Part shown: in pieces, positions 12,305 to 24,240 of the stretch | Numbering within the stretch: position 1 is the stretch's first letter | How the letters are laid out: every line of letters starts with the position of its first letter | Assembly (NCBI RefSeq): GCF_021869535.1 | Contig: NW_026262712.1 | Span: forward strand, 99,514,140-99,578,139 | Source of the DNA: Mytilus californianus | Taxonomy: Eukaryota; Mollusca; Bivalvia; Mytilida; Mytilidae | DNA: 64,000 nucleotides | Reading direction: 5' to 3' | Position numbers and translations under genes: made by a program | The notes under the pieces: model-generated | Database searches by the model: none | Told to the model about the DNA's origin: nothing | The model's input: only the letters and a program-made list of their open reading frames with translations

Positions 12305-15205
12305 TAATAGGCGAGTGACAGTTTTAGAAAAGACGCCTAGTTAACGACTTTAATGCACCCACCTTACATACGGCTATATTTTATATAATTCGAAAGCTTA
12401 TTAACCGTAGTTTCTGTTTTGCCCGGTCGTCAATAATTCGTACGGTGCAATTTTCGTTAAATCAAGGTCAAAGGTCAAAATTCAAAATTCGTAAATTTTG
12501 CCAGAATTAAACAAAATGTACTTTTCTGGTACTTGTATGATATTTTTTCCCCAAAACTTATCTGAATCTTATAAAACAAAATACCATAATTCCAAATCAA
12601 ATGCAAACTAAAATATTGATTGTGCAATATTTACAGAAAATTGCATTTCTTGAAAAAAAACTTCCAAAAATGATAAAATTGCAATAAAAGTTAAAGGATT
12701 CCTGAGGTCTGAATATTTATATGTCAAAAATAGAACAGATTTATCCTTTAAAGACCAAGGGATTTTTTCATCATTTTAAATTGCAATTAGTATAATATAG
12801 GTCAGGATGCAGCCTTCTAATGAAGCTTTTGCAGTTGCCATAAAAAATACCATCTGCAAATATGGATCATTTTGCTTTTTTTGGCTAGATAGTATTGTCA
12901 ATATCGGCAGAAAATGTTAAACAATATTTAAAAAAAAGGATAATGGAAGTACTTTAAGGAACAAACAAGGTATATTTAGTAAAAATCAGTTTTCCGATTA
13001 CGAAGTTTATTTTCGTTCAATATTCAAAGGGATACTGTTTGTACCATGCGCTTTTCAATAACAAATCCGGCGAATTCCTTTTAATGTTAGCCTATTATTA
13101 TATACTTTAGTTGTTTTATCAAATATGACTGAAAATTAATATTCTGGAAGATTGAATACCCTTTCTGGGCAGCTGCGATCACCATCGGGTTTAGGTAGTG
13201 TTCGCACAGTTCGGTGAAGTGTTTTAATGAGTATTGTTTGTCTGTCCTATTTTTTCGCCTTGGTCATGCTGTCATCTGTTTTTCTTCGACTATGGTTTGA
13301 GATTGTCTCTTGTCATTTTTTTCTTTCTTTCAAACAAAGAAAAGAAAACCAGATGTTTCAAAGCTGAGCGAATAAAAGACAACAGAACGTAAAACTCAGA
13401 TATCAATGCAAGATATAAAAAAAGTAAAACATCAAAAATACCGAACTCCAAGGAAAATTCAAAACGGAAAGTTCCTTATTTAAATACAAAACAAAAAGCT
13501 CAAATCTCTCTCTCTCTCTCTCTCTCTATCCTGTTTTCTTTGTTCTTTCCATTCATATATCCTTCAGTTAGTCTAAAACAACTTTGTAATGAGCAATATT
13601 CCTCCTACACTGCTTGGTAGATTTTAGTGAAGTTCAAAGTTTAAAAGTGCACATATGGAGTTTGTTCATGATACATAATACACATATAAAAATAGAGTTA
13701 ATAATAGTAAGCACTTCAAATTTACCATAACATACCTGCTTTTAAGCTATCTCACAAAGTTAACCCTAATCTAATTAAAATGTAGATCTCTGATTTCGTT
13801 ATCCCCATACGATATATGAGCAGGCAATTCGTAATATATCTGAATTTGAGTCAGATTGTTTTAACCTATGTTTTTTACACTTATATATACCATTTTGTAT
13901 GTGTCAACTATATAATATCACTTATTATTGTTGTGAGATCTTCGCGCCATTAGAAACCGAACGAAAATAATATGAAAATAAAGTGAGAATATCGCCAAAA
14001 GTCGCCGTCAGATCAACAACAGAGAGCTTAATGCAAAATAAATATTTGAGTTTAGATGACATAAATCAATTAAAAAACTGGATAAATTCAACCACGATTT
14101 TCATTTCTCACAATTGCATAAATATTTTCGAATAAGATAACTTCATTTTAACCATATATATATTCTTAATGTACATGTACTATCTTTAATATACAAATGA
14201 TCAATAAATGCTTAACAGATGATCTACATCTTTATATTACAATGTACTGATATGTTAACTATTCAGGAAGTGTAAGTATTGTTATTGCGAATTGCTAGAA
14301 TTTCCAAATAAAAAATTAGTGTAAATAAATATAATGGCAACATGTCTCAATTTATTTACAAGAAAGTACGTAGTTTGATAGCATTAAATATATCGGCCAG
14401 GCATGAAGAACATTTTCAGTGGCTAGCTTATAATAGTCTTCACTTCCTCAGTGCACCATGCAGTATAAGCAACCAAGAAAACATATAAATATTGAAATAT
14501 CAAAGTTTCGTTTCCAAACCTTCCCCTTAAAACACGAATTTCCTGTGTATTATATCCTTTAACCCTTTTGCACTTTTAAGATTGTGTTTTTTTTCAACCT
14601 AATATTGACTACATATAATTTGTGTTAACATAGAAGAGCTAGAAAAGCTATCTTTTTGCAGATGGCGGTATTTTGGGAAACTGCATGTGTTGCTATTATT
14701 GGCTGTTTAATGAACAGGAAGCGTAATTGCTGTAATTTTATGGTGTCAAAAGCATCCTTAGCACCAAATAAAATATGTTATTTGGTAACATGGTGAATAA
14801 CAATTGAAACACAGACAAACATTTTGGTTTTCATGCATTTTTATCATTTTCACTGGAATTCTGGAAAACGACGCTATTTATTATAACTCCGACATTGATA
14901 TTTCAATGTGCTTTTGATAAATAACTATTAACATCTGTTCTAACAGATTTTGTATATTTCCATACAAAATATTATTATTCAGAAGACAGAATATGCAAAA
15001 TTGCTGACATCTTGTAAAATTAGAAATTGTCTGTCCTTGACCTTTCATCGTGATTTGACGGAAACTGCACCATACGAATATTTGACGACCGGGCAAAAAA
15101 GATAGTACAGATGATGTGCTTTCGAATGGTATATGATGTAGCCGTATGTTAGGTGGGTGCATTAAAAATAGAATTTTATAGTTAATGTCACTCGTCTATA
15201 ATGTA
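12305..15205. mobile_element. 2.9 kb element with long imperfect inverted arms
   Basis: The left arm (about 12305-12900) reappears in reverse complement at about 14630-15205. Shared words include TTAATGCACCCACCT with its complement near 15150, TTGCCCGGTCGTCAA (near 12419) with its complement near 15083, and a GCAGTT..C...AAATAC..CCATCTGCAAA block (near 12830 and near 14670 in complement). Arms are roughly 600 bp with mismatches and gaps. The centre (12900-14630) contains other repeats and no gene. This may be a foldback transposon or two opposed insertions of one repeat. A 93-codon minus frame at 14881-15162 lies inside the right arm and is not considered a gene. Confidence 0.6.
13140..13530 (+). 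repeat. Dispersed mussel repeat pieces and a (TC)n microsatellite
   Basis: 13141-13325 carries a repeat recognisable from CATCGGGTTTAGGTAG and the TTTTTCTTCGACTATGG phrase. 13430-13500 is a partial copy of the dispersed family GAACTCCAAGGAAAATTC / AAAACGGAAAGT, whose fuller copies are at 18010-18180, 28565-28765 and 39415-39605. A TC dinucleotide run follows at about 13505-13527. Confidence 0.5.
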
Positions 15206-15390
15206 ACAATTTAGGAAAAAGCCTAAATACAAAAAAAAGTTTATAATTTAATACTTACCATCCTTTAACTACATAAAAGCGTATAACCCCTTTCTTTGCC
15301 CTACAATACTTTCCTAGGAGCTGTGGATTGCTAGATATCGTCCGCATATATACAAAATGTTGACGTAAATTGATGACGTCATGTGTTAAA

Positions 15391-15543
15391 ACAGTTATTG
15401 GACTAATCAAATCGGTATATATCATTTAATCTGCGCGGTCGGTATGACCCTTTAACACAACTCCTACGTCGTTTGGGTTAATTAGGGTCACCCTAGCCTT
15501 TCAGATTAAATGATATATACAGAATTTCTTGGTCAATAACTAT
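15391..15543. repeat. Short palindromic element (MITE-like hairpin)
   Basis: GTATATATCATTTAATCTG at 15415-15433 and its exact reverse complement at 15502-15520 form a 19 bp stem around a 68 bp loop. Weaker pairing continues outward: AGTTATTGG near 15393 against CAATAACT near 15534. It lies a few hundred bases beyond the stop codon of the minus-strand B-box exon. Confidence 0.55.
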
Positions 15544-15857
15544 TACATTATTACATCGGAAATAAGTACCAAGGAAACAATAATAAAATCAAACTATGTA
15601 CAATTGATAACATAAAATGACTGTATATGGAATAGCATTAATTTCCCATGCTTGAAAGTCCGACATAAACAGGTGTTTGCCTTTAACCAGTGTCAATCAA
15701 CACAATGATGAGGGATTCGCCACTATCGCAGAGAATTGTTAATCCACTTGCTAAAATTGTAATACCACTGATGAGCATGGATGGAATTTCTTGTACAGTA
15801 GACGAGTTTAAACATTATATTTTTTTGGAAATAGGTTCCGTAATTTAAATTTGCTAT

Positions 15858-16736
15858 TCACGTATATTGTTTTTCAGAGTGTGGTACTCTTTCGTATGTT
15901 TTTATTGTATATATATGTCCAAGACTTTTGATTGGATCTTTTTCATATTTTTCATAATTTAAACGAATGGTGCTTTTTCTTTCAATTATTGTTTCTAATT
16001 TTCGTTCACTGTCTCTTAAGAGAGAGTCTAAATATTGAATTAAAAGGAACGAATGCTTTTCGCATCGATTTTCAAATTTGAAATTCAATAATTCATCATG
16101 TTTAATTGAAGTATGAAGGACTTCTTCTAATTCAGATATTTTCCGCTTTATATTTGAAATGAGTTCTTCGGTTTTGTCCTTTAATTTCAGCATCAATTTT
16201 GATTTATCATTATCAATTGCTTTTTTGGTGTTTGGACTGGACTTACAACCACGTATTGTATTTTCGTAAAGATTTTGTAACTGCCATTGTATTTGTCTCC
16301 GGTCATTTATAATATATTGAATATTACAGCGAAAGCTTTGTATGATATTTTTCGAAGTGTGCAACACTGCACATATCCGTTCATTATATTCAGCAACCGT
16401 CTGTGAAATTCCAAAACGATACATATCTTTCTCACGTAATGCTTCAACATCACATTCGGAATGCATTTCAACTGCACATGAATTGCAGCAGACGTCATTA
16501 TGTGAGACACAAACACATTCCAATTTCAATTCATGTGTACTGCATAAGAATGGAATGTCATAATTTTTTGGAAGTTCCTTTATGTCAAAAAAATTATGTG
16601 CATCATCTATTGTTATTGACGAATAATCGTTTATACATGGTTGACCACAAGCCTCTGTACAATCCAGACCCAATTCGGTTGTCAGTGTAGATTTGAACTG
16701 GATTTTACAAGGTAGGCAAATCATATCATTTGAATC
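15858..16736 (-). CDS. Terminal exon: degenerate B-boxes plus coiled coil (TRIM-like); exon 8 of receptor model
   Basis: This exon of 292 codons plus stop begins after TTTTTTTTCAG (acceptor AG at 16738-16737) with GATTCAAATGATATG, so the ATG at 16724 is internal. The first 40 residues (CLPC, LDC, ACGQPC) look like a decayed B-box 1. FLCSTHELKLECVC through CCNSCAVEMHSEC follows the B-box 2 Cys/His spacing. Residues from about 100 to 270 are rich in charged heptads (KDKTEELISNIKRKISELEE), a coiled coil. No RING finger and no NHL or SPRY end is present. In TRIM proteins the B-box/coiled-coil part drives oligomerisation and partner binding; here it would be cytoplasmic if joined to the transmembrane exon at 30898-30987. 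It could instead end a separate soluble TRIM-like gene. Confidence 0.75.
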   Translation of the reverse strand, partial: DSNDMICLPCKIQFKSTLTTELGLDCTEACGQPCINDYSSITIDDAHNFFDIKELPKNYDIPFLCSTHELKLECVCVSHNDVCCNSCAVEMHSECDVEALREKDMYRFGISQTVAEYNERICAVLHTSKNIIQSFRCNIQYIINDRRQIQWQLQNLYENTIRGCKSSPNTKKAIDNDKSKLMLKLKDKTEELISNIKRKISELEEVLHTSIKHDELLNFKFENRCEKHSFLLIQYLDSLLRDSERKLETIIERKSTIRLNYEKYEKDPIKSLGHIYTIKTYERVPHSEKQYT

Positions 16737-17039
16737 CTGAAAAAAAATGTGTATTCATGTAAAAAATATATATGATTTTGCTTTTGACTTATCCATTAAA
16801 CAGTTTCTGTTTCAATAGAAAACCAGCTAATGTAAAATCATATTACTTTTTATGTGGATAAAGGTATAAAGTCGTTGGCATGAAATCTAAGTACTTCTCC
16901 TTTATTCGTATTCTAACGTTTACTTTTTAAATTTGAATTGTCCGAAATGCAAAGGATTTTAAATCCATTACTGATTTTTTACATTGTATAATTTTGATAT
17001 TAGTTTACGATTTAGTATGCCCAACCTAGGGGTATTGTG

Positions 17040-17600
17040 TATTTCTGTCTGTGCGTCCGTCCGTTCTAATTTTGTCCTGCTTCAGTTTAAAGTTTTTGGT
17101 CAAGGTAGTTTTTGATGAAGTACTAGTTGAAGTCCTATCAACTTAAAACTTACTACACATGTTCCCTATGATATGATCTTTCTAATGTTAATGCCTGATT
17201 AGAGTTGTTATCCAAATTACACGGACCATTTACCATAGAATATGATAGTGCCTGCTACAGGTTAAAGTTTTTGGTCAAGGTAGTTTTTGACGAAGTACTA
17301 GTTGAATTTCAATCAACTTAAAACTTACTTCACATGTTCCCTATGATATGATCTTTCTAATTTTAATGCCTACTTAGAGTTTATATCCAAATTTCACGGA
17401 CCACTTACGCCAGAAAATGAAAGTGCCCGCTTCAGGTTAAATCTTTTGATCAAGGTAGTTTTTGATGAAGTTGAAGTCCAATCAACTTGAAACTTAGTAC
17501 ATGTTCCCTATGATATAATCTTTCATATTTGAACGGCAATCAGAGTTTTTACCCCAATTTCGCGGTCCAATGATCATAGAAAATGATAATGCGAGTGTGG
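17040..17600 (-). repeat. Tandem satellite of about 170 bp units
   Basis: Three to four units share GTTTTTGGTCAAGGTAGTTT, GAAGTACTAGTTGAA, CATGTTCCCTATGATAT and CACGGACCA. The array opens with CTGTGCGTCCGTCCGTTC near 17051. The same family lies in opposite orientation at 31690-32120. It sits in the intron between the 17651 and 16736 exons. Confidence 0.7.
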
Positions 17601-17650
17601 TATCCGTGTACTATGGACACATTCTTGTTTAGAATACATAAAACACTTAC

Positions 17651-17742
17651 AAACTGTTCTTCTAGTAGTATAAGTGTGTCTTGTAGTTCATCGTCCTTAC
17701 TTCCATCTGTCATTCCATGTCGCAACTGGCTTTTAATTGTTT
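17651..17742 (-). CDS. Exon 7 of receptor model: acidic juxtamembrane linker
   Basis: Acceptor AG is at 17744-17743 after TTAATTGT, and donor GTAAGT at 17650-17645. The exon is 92 nt, entered in phase 1 and left in phase 0. The translation is TIKSQLRHGMTDGSKDDELQ followed by DTLILLEEQF, reading directly into DSNDMICLPC of the next exon. The phase 1 entry matches the phase 1 exit of the transmembrane exon at 30898. An ATG at 17713-17711 could alternatively start a stand-alone TRIM-like protein, so this exon is the hinge of the model. Confidence 0.6.
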
Positions 17743-18004
17743 CTACAATTAATATTAAAAACCTCACAGATTATAGTATATTGTCATATTAATACTAATG
17801 ATATAAATGTACTGCCTATCTAAGTAATTTTTAAAACAAATGGCTGATTAAATAACTCGTAAAGTGATGAGGATCAATTCTGTAATCTTTTTCCGTTTCT
17901 TAATTTTCCCTAATACGTTTGCATATCTATTCATCGTTTACACTGACACTGACAATCATCTTGATGTTGTTGTAGTAGCTTCAAGTACAAAATAGCAAAA
18001 TTAC

Positions 18005-18180
18005 CGAACTCAAAGGTAACGGAGAGTTCCTTACCAAATGGCAGAATCAAAAGCTCGTACACTTCAAACGGATTGAAAACAACTGTTATATTTATGACTT
18101 GGTATAGACATTTTGTTGTCTAAAAAATGGTGGAAAAAATTTGGTTTTATAGCTAGCTTAACCTCACACTTGTATTATAG
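18005..18180 (+). repeat. Dispersed repeat copy (GAACTC..AGG..AA family)
   Basis: This matches 28565-28765 and 39415-39605 in order: CCGAACTC, GGAGAGTTCC, AAATGGCA.AATCAAAAGCTC, AACAACTGTTATAT, GACTTGGTA, TTTTATAGCTAGCTTAACCTC. It is truncated where the SINE begins. It is noncoding. Confidence 0.65.
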
Positions 18181-18515
18181 TCGTGCTCGCATGTTCGCCT
18201 CGAGTGCGGGAGGTCGTGGGTTCGAACAATGGCTGATGTATACCAAAGAATTGGTATTTGCCGCTTCAGTGCTGCAGTACTCGGTTCAAAAGAAAAAAGA
18301 GAATGGTCGTCCAGGAGACTGAATAATGTGTCCGGTGAGGGTGACGGCGAGTCTATGTGCTAACAGTTACCTTGTTAACCAAAACGTTTAGACTACGACT
18401 CAGAATGTAGACTTAAACCAAAACAGAGTTGATTATCATATCGCATTAAAGTGTTCTCGTTCTGAATATTGTTTAAATTCCCGTTGGAATTAAATCAACC
18501 AATCATCATCATCTG
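18178..18515 (+). mobile_element. tRNA-derived SINE, degenerate
   Basis: The head reads GTGCTCGCATGTTCGCCTCGA followed by a B-box-like GGTCGTGGGTTCGAACAATG. The body has ATACCAAAGAATTGGTATTTG and AATAATGTGTCCGGTGAGG, and the tail ends in ATCATCATCATC near 18507. This is the order of a SINE I remember from bivalves. The A-box half is damaged, so it is not a tRNA gene and probably not transcribed. Confidence 0.6.
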
Positions 18516-18519
18516 ACAT

Positions 18520-20050
18520 TGACATTATCAAGATGCTTATTTTGTTATTGACAAAATATTTGTAACGTTTGGAGGACGTTTTTTCATCAACAATCTACAT
18601 TTTATAGGAACAAATTGTACCCCCTCTCCTTGTACACTTGTTTCTTTATTTATTTGAATCAGACTTCTTGTGACTTTTGTATGACAAAAGATAGTTCAAA
18701 TTCGTCTCATTTCATTATGAAAAAAACTTTCTGATTTTTCATTTGAATATTCCAATTGCCATTATTAAAAAAATATATGAAAATGTTTGTGGAATGATTT
18801 TAATGACTTTTTAAAATCTAGTAACAAAAAAAACGAATTCTCGTCTCTCAATTCGCACACCTAATAAGGAAATTATTTAGGGTTTTCAAACATAAAATTT
18901 TGAAAAAGTGGAAATGATTATGAAAAAAAACGCCTAAAATTCGAGAAGGACATTGGAAGAAGAACAAAGACGAACGATACATAACAATCTATTTAAAAAG
19001 TACTTCACAGACATGTTAGACTAAGCATACAATATATAACTGCAGCTGATTAAACAGCTTGCTTCATAATTCATTAACATGATTAAGACAAAATATTCTT
19101 TTATGACGAATGGTATCGGAAATCAGCATAAGTACTACCAATGCTACCAGAGTCATATTTCGACAATAAATGTTTCTTCCTTAATGATCAAGGCCACGAC
19201 ACGACAAAAACTTGACAAACGTGAAAGAGCTTATATTCAATATCAATATGCCATTCCCAAAATTCTGAGCTATTTTGATGGAATAACAGTCCACCAGCAG
19301 AAGTAGCAATCCAGGCATTAGAACAACAAAAAAGGATATTATGATTTTTTTAATTCAAATCGCATTTTAAGTTAGTCGGGAAAAGTTACTTGTGATGATG
19401 TTTCATATTTCAATATGAAATACGAACGAGACCATATTTAACATAACTTAAATATTTTACGTGCCCAAAAGATGATCAAAATTGTGAGTTACATTCGGTT
19501 GACGCCTCCTTTAATCTAATTGCTGAAAGGACAAAAGAATAAAGGGAGCATGACAAAATCAAACATATTGCCGATACAACGCATGAGTTCTTTGATAGCC
19601 CTTTTGCTGATTATAATGAAGATGTTACTATTTTTTGTCGTACTGCCATAGCAAGTGCTTCAATAAAAAGCAATAAAATAAACTATGAAAAAAAATGATC
19701 CAATGTTTATGGTCGCAAACAGTGTTTCAAAATTCAAACCCAAAGACTATTTCGTTGCTTAATCCATTGATAGGCTACAAATATGTCAAATGTCAGCTCA
19801 CCAATAGAAACTATTTCGAAAACAACCTGCGATGCCATGTTGAGAGTCATCAGTATAAAATAACTAATTGACGGTGTTAACGACCTTGACTGGCCGGTAA
19901 TCCCTTGAACTGTCGGAAAGAATTAATTGATTCACCGTTAGTTGCTTATTCGATGTAGTAACATGAAAATGAAGAGACAGAAATCTCAATGTTAACCGTT
20001 TTTCTTTCTTTAACAAAAACTATTTATATTATGGTAGAGTGGTTGTATCG
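18520..20050. other. Mostly unassigned; short open stretch and one repeat piece
   Basis: 19095-19310 contains a dispersed repeat recognised by CATATTTCGACAATAAATGT, also present near 37565, 42595 and 43135. An open stretch of 51 codons at 19543-19698 (plus strand, REHDKIKHIADTTHEFFDSP...) has protein-like composition but no domain I recognise and no start; it may be a retroelement remnant. Nothing else is supportable. Confidence 0.35.
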
Positions 20051-20054
20051 GACA

Positions 20055-20225
20055 CAAATTAATGCTAATTAGTTATCAAAGGTACCAGGCTTATAATTTG
20101 ATACCCCAGACACGCGTTTCGTCTACATAAGACTCATAAGTGACGCTCATATCAAAATAGTTAGAAAGTAAAAAAAAAGTATAAAGAGGACCAACATTCC
20201 AAAAATTCAATTGAGTGATAAAAAC
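20055..20225 (+). repeat. Dispersed repeat with ACGCGTTTCGTCTAC core
   Basis: The order AGGTACCAGGCTTATAATTTG, ACACGCGTTTCGTCTACA, AAGACTCATAAGTGACGCTC and ATATCAAAATAG matches a very common mussel interspersed repeat I know from memory. There is no coding signal. 20226-21060 shows nothing assignable. Confidence 0.55.
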
Positions 20226-21060
20226 GTCTGCTTACAATGATACATGTAATGAAACTACGAAGTAGTATTTTACGTTACAACAGCAGTGACGTCTCCTACA
20301 CAAATAGCGGTGGCGCTAACATCTCATACTGATGTGTGCACTCCGGAACATTCTTGGGGCGCGCAAATTAATTAAATTACATTACAATGAAAATAAAATT
20401 ATGAAAGTTTCACTTCGAATTGTTTTCTCTTATGAATATAAAACTTCACGTTGAATCACTCTGATAAATAGAAAACTTTAAACATCTGTCATGTCTTTCA
20501 TGATGAACACGAATAAAATAAAATTATTTCTCAGTCTGTTTCAAAGCACGATTAATCATTAAACACCATTAACAGTCCATACAATTCTGATAAATGCAAA
20601 TGTAGTTCATAGTCATCACGTTTGATGGTCTTTTTTGGTCCACATTTTTATCTTTTTTTATGCGGTCTTTGCTGGTAACATTTCATCACATTATATGCTT
20701 TATAAGATGTCCGTTCTAGAAGATATAATTGTTGCATTTCCATTTTCAGTCTTTTGTTTACCTTTTCTTTTTTCCTCTTTGCAATCTCTTTGTTACCAGT
20801 AAAGGCGAGTGATCTTTATTCTGGGTTAAAGTAGCTAAATAGCTGTTGTCATGGTAACCTATACATGTCTTCTGATTTAAATATTTAAATTCATTGTTTC
20901 CTGTTGTCTTCTCGTCAGGTTTTCAAATGACAAGTAATTCTGCGCCCAAAACTTCTCTAAGTCGATATTTGTCCTGTCTTTTTTTTTAATTATTACATTC
21001 ATCATAGAAGTTTGCTGTTTTTTTTGTAGATGGATTTCCCGTCAAGTTGTCCTAATAATC

Positions 21061-22330
21061 ATGTCGCCTATCACATCTCAGCTTAAGGCCTCCTCGGAAC
21101 ATTTGAAGGTCTCAACTATTTATTGTTTACCTAAACTACACAAAAATATCGTTTCATCTCGGCCTCTAGTAAGTTTTACTACATGTACTAATCTTTCGGT
21201 GCATTTAACGAGTTCCTTAACTACTGCCAAAGAACTTATCACTAATATTTGTAATAAAACATATGCGAACAGTGGAACTAACCATTTCAGAAGTGTAAAT
21301 AATTTTTTGGATATTTTAGATAAATAACGTGTATTTGATGGTCCTTTAATTAAGTTGATAGTTTTGACTTTCCCTCTCTGTATTCTACACTTCCACACAA
21401 TCATATCAAACAACATTTTTTCCTACCGAATTAGATGGTCGTTTGATAAATCTGGTTTGCATTTTTGTTTTTGGTGCAACTCATATAAAGCCCTTTTCTA
21501 TAATGACAAAGGTAAATATGCTTGATTTCTTATTGAAGGTGTGATAAGATCAATAAAGCACCACATTTTCTCCATGACATTATTTATGTACGTTCGGCAG
21601 TAAAGTTTGTCAACAGATTGTAGGTATTATATTTCTATGGGCACCACTTGTGTCTCTTTCATAGCAGACTTGTTCCTTTACTGTTCTGATCAAAGTTTAT
21701 GGCCAAACTTATTAAAGAACAATTTAAATTCCTTTTAACTGATAAATCAACGACTCTTACCGTTATCTTAATGATAATTCTTCGTTAAAAAATTAAGAAA
21801 CCTCTAACTATACTGCTGAAATTACTCAAAGGAACTTATTTTCAATATCAACAGCAATAACTGTTCTTCCCAGATTAAAATATTGCATTATTACACCAGA
21901 AAATCAAAACAAAAGTTTACGACAAAAGGGATGCTTTTTCTTTCTCGATTGTTAGTTTTCCCTTTTCGGAAGGTGATGTTCATTAAGCATCGACTTACGG
22001 TGTTTATATATCCCAACTCGTTCGCTATGCTCGCGTCTGTAGTGACGTTTTGGATTTTAATGAGTGTATTCTATTTCATGTACTAGTATTTAGTACTAGT
22101 AAATTATTAAGTCAGGGATTTCGTTACCACAAATTACTTAAAACCTTTACTAAATTATTTCATAGATACAAAGATTTTATCTGCAAGTTAGACTGTACCT
22201 GTAGAAAACTTATTTCAAACGGAATAGCACATCCTAAATTTTACGATGATGTTGTAAACCGGGCCTAGAAATTTAGATACGATCCGGGTAAACTTATCAA
22301 TCATCTAACATTGTTTAAATAAACTTAAGC
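21061..22330 (+). pseudogene. Penelope-like reverse transcriptase remnant 1
   Basis: The open part 21061-21327 reads TIYCLPKLHKN and SRPLVSFTTCTN, the finger motif of Penelope-like reverse transcriptases. Broken pieces follow: MGTTCVSFIADLFLYCSDQ near 21640, YGVYISQLVRYARVC near 21998, and FRYHKLLKTFTKLFHRYKD near 22120 up to ISNGIAHPKFYDDVV. Frames change repeatedly and the catalytic YIDD block was not found. Remnants of the same family are at 37985 and 45906. The tail 22330-22790 is its probable 3' UTR. Confidence 0.7.
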
Positions 22331-22789
22331 TAAAATGTTACCTATACAGCACTCTAATTAAATCTTTAAATTTTGTTTTTATTGGTATAATTATTGATTT
22401 TGTTATTAGTGAATTAAAACAAACTTAATATTACACATATGGACTATCACGGTACTACAATATGTCGATATCTATAGTTTGGCAATGCACAAGGCCATGT
22501 TTTTCTCTGACTGTTAATGACGTCTTTAAACCAAAACCGTGTTTGGATGCATACTGTTCATATTTAAGACTAAGATACATGGTTGTTTGTTCATTAGTTG
22601 TTTTTGGCTTTGAACTAGCTGTCAGTAACTGCGAGTACTCTAAAATCTGTACTTAGTTTCTAATTTTTGTTTTGTTTTTTTTTTTTTTTTTAAGGATGTG
22701 TTAGTCACGTCTACTCTGTTTTTTTGTTAGATGTATTTCTATTTGTATCCATCTGATGAGTTAAGACTTTTTCAACTGATTTTAGTTCT

Positions 22790-23215
22790 TATGTGGCACT
22801 GTTACACCACCGTCCCGGGTTAAGAAGAGGGTTCACCACTCACAAACATGTTTAACACTGCCACATTCTTTATGTGCCCGCCACAAGTCAAGAGCCTGTA
22901 GTTCAGTGGTTTTGAGCAAAACATTTGTGCTTGCATGTGAAGGTGAAAGTGTGTCCAAATCTTTCACGTTGTGGTGTATGGTAGTTACGGTCATAACTGT
23001 TATATTTGTTTTTCCTAACTTGTTTTGTTATAAATTAATCCGTCATATTTTTTATGTTTTGCATGTCGAGGCCTTTTTTATCCGACCATACGATATAGGT
23101 TTTTTTCTCATTGTTGAAATCAGTACGGTTGCCTATAATTGCTTACATCCTCTTCATTTGAACTTTGGTTGATAGTTGTCTCATTGGCAATCATAGCACA
23201 TTTCCTTATTTTATA
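22790..23215 (+). repeat. Dispersed repeat tails downstream of the Penelope-like remnant
   Basis: 22797-22905 repeats the ACACCACCGTC..GGGTTAAG, AACATGTTTAACACTGCCAC and GCCTGTAGTTCAGTGG order seen at 1376-1700. 23150-23210 carries TTTGAACTTTGG.TGATAGTTGTCTCATTGGCAATCAT, also at 53335-53385 and in complement near 45450 and 52175. 22910-22990 duplicates 23680-23755, which is part of the BEL-like fragment. Confidence 0.55.
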
Positions 23216-23639
23216 CTGACAGTAAATAAACAATTTTACATTTCACGGCAGTAGGTCCCTAATCTCTGCTGGTATGGTTTTCCATAATTGATCAATAGTA
23301 GTCGGCTCCTACAAATACTGAAATGTGCTAAATTATCGTTTGTAGTTACTGGATGAGAGATCTTTATTCATGATTAATACGGTATTTTTGCTGCTCTGTG
23401 GACGTAGGTTTTGAGCGTTGCAGTGATTTCCGACTCAATTAATTCTTAATTAATGTCCTTCATATATAAGCAAATAAATTAAAAGCAGTTTTCAAGCGTC
23501 TAATTATTGTGCTATCTTCACTGTTCCCGAAGCAAGATAATTTTTAAACTCTTTGTGTCAATTATTGATAATTTCAAATCAACTACTAGGTCATCTGGGA
23601 TTAACGACCTCTCTGCTGCTTTGTCATAATGAATCTTGG

Positions 23640-24240
23640 CATCAAAACATCGTCTTTCTGAACCTATAGGAATAATTTCGGTTTTGAGCAAACCATTTGT
23701 GGTTGCCTGTGAATGTCAAATTGTGTCCGATTCTTTCACGTTGTGTTGTATGGTAGTATCGTTCACACTTTCTTGGTTATCTATTTGTGCATTGTCTTTA
23801 CTTAAACTCTTGTGAAAACGCTTGTGACATTTTCTGCATGTTTTGTTTGACTTACAAGCAACCAATGTATGATGCCCTAAACAGTTGAAACATAAGCGGT
23901 CTCTTTTCCCTATTGACATCCGGTCTTTATATTCGATTACTTTGGTACAATTTACCGAGGCTTATGACTCGAGCAATTAAAGGACTGTTTGGAATTAAAG
24001 CTTGTGTTTTTGATGATCATTAGTTGGGTTTCTGTAACATTATTTAACGGGATCAGTTTCGTTGTTTCGTTTTTGTTAAAAATGCTGTAGTAGCTATGGA
24101 TTTTCTAAACTGCCGTATCTGTTACCGGCCTCCATGGTATTTGATTCACTACTTTTCTTACGTCAGTCAAGCGTATGTTAGTACATCCAAGTTCTCTTTC
24201 AAAGTTTTTTCGATATTCCCTTGGTAGTTATATTTTACAA
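23640..24240 (-). pseudogene. BEL/Pao-like gag fragment with paired zinc knuckles
   Basis: The minus frame 23919-23716 contains CFNCLGHHTLVAC followed closely by CRKCHKRFHKSL. This CX2CX3HX4C plus CX2CX4H pair is typical of BEL/Pao gag proteins, as I recall the family. The upstream part (24240-23920) has pieces such as LPREYRKNFERELG in changing frames. No protease or reverse transcriptase was found nearby, so only a fragment remains. Confidence 0.55.

Noticed and set aside
14881..15162. 93-codon minus-strand open frame
   Set aside because: It lies entirely within the right arm of the inverted repeat, has no domain signature, and the homologous left arm does not keep the frame.
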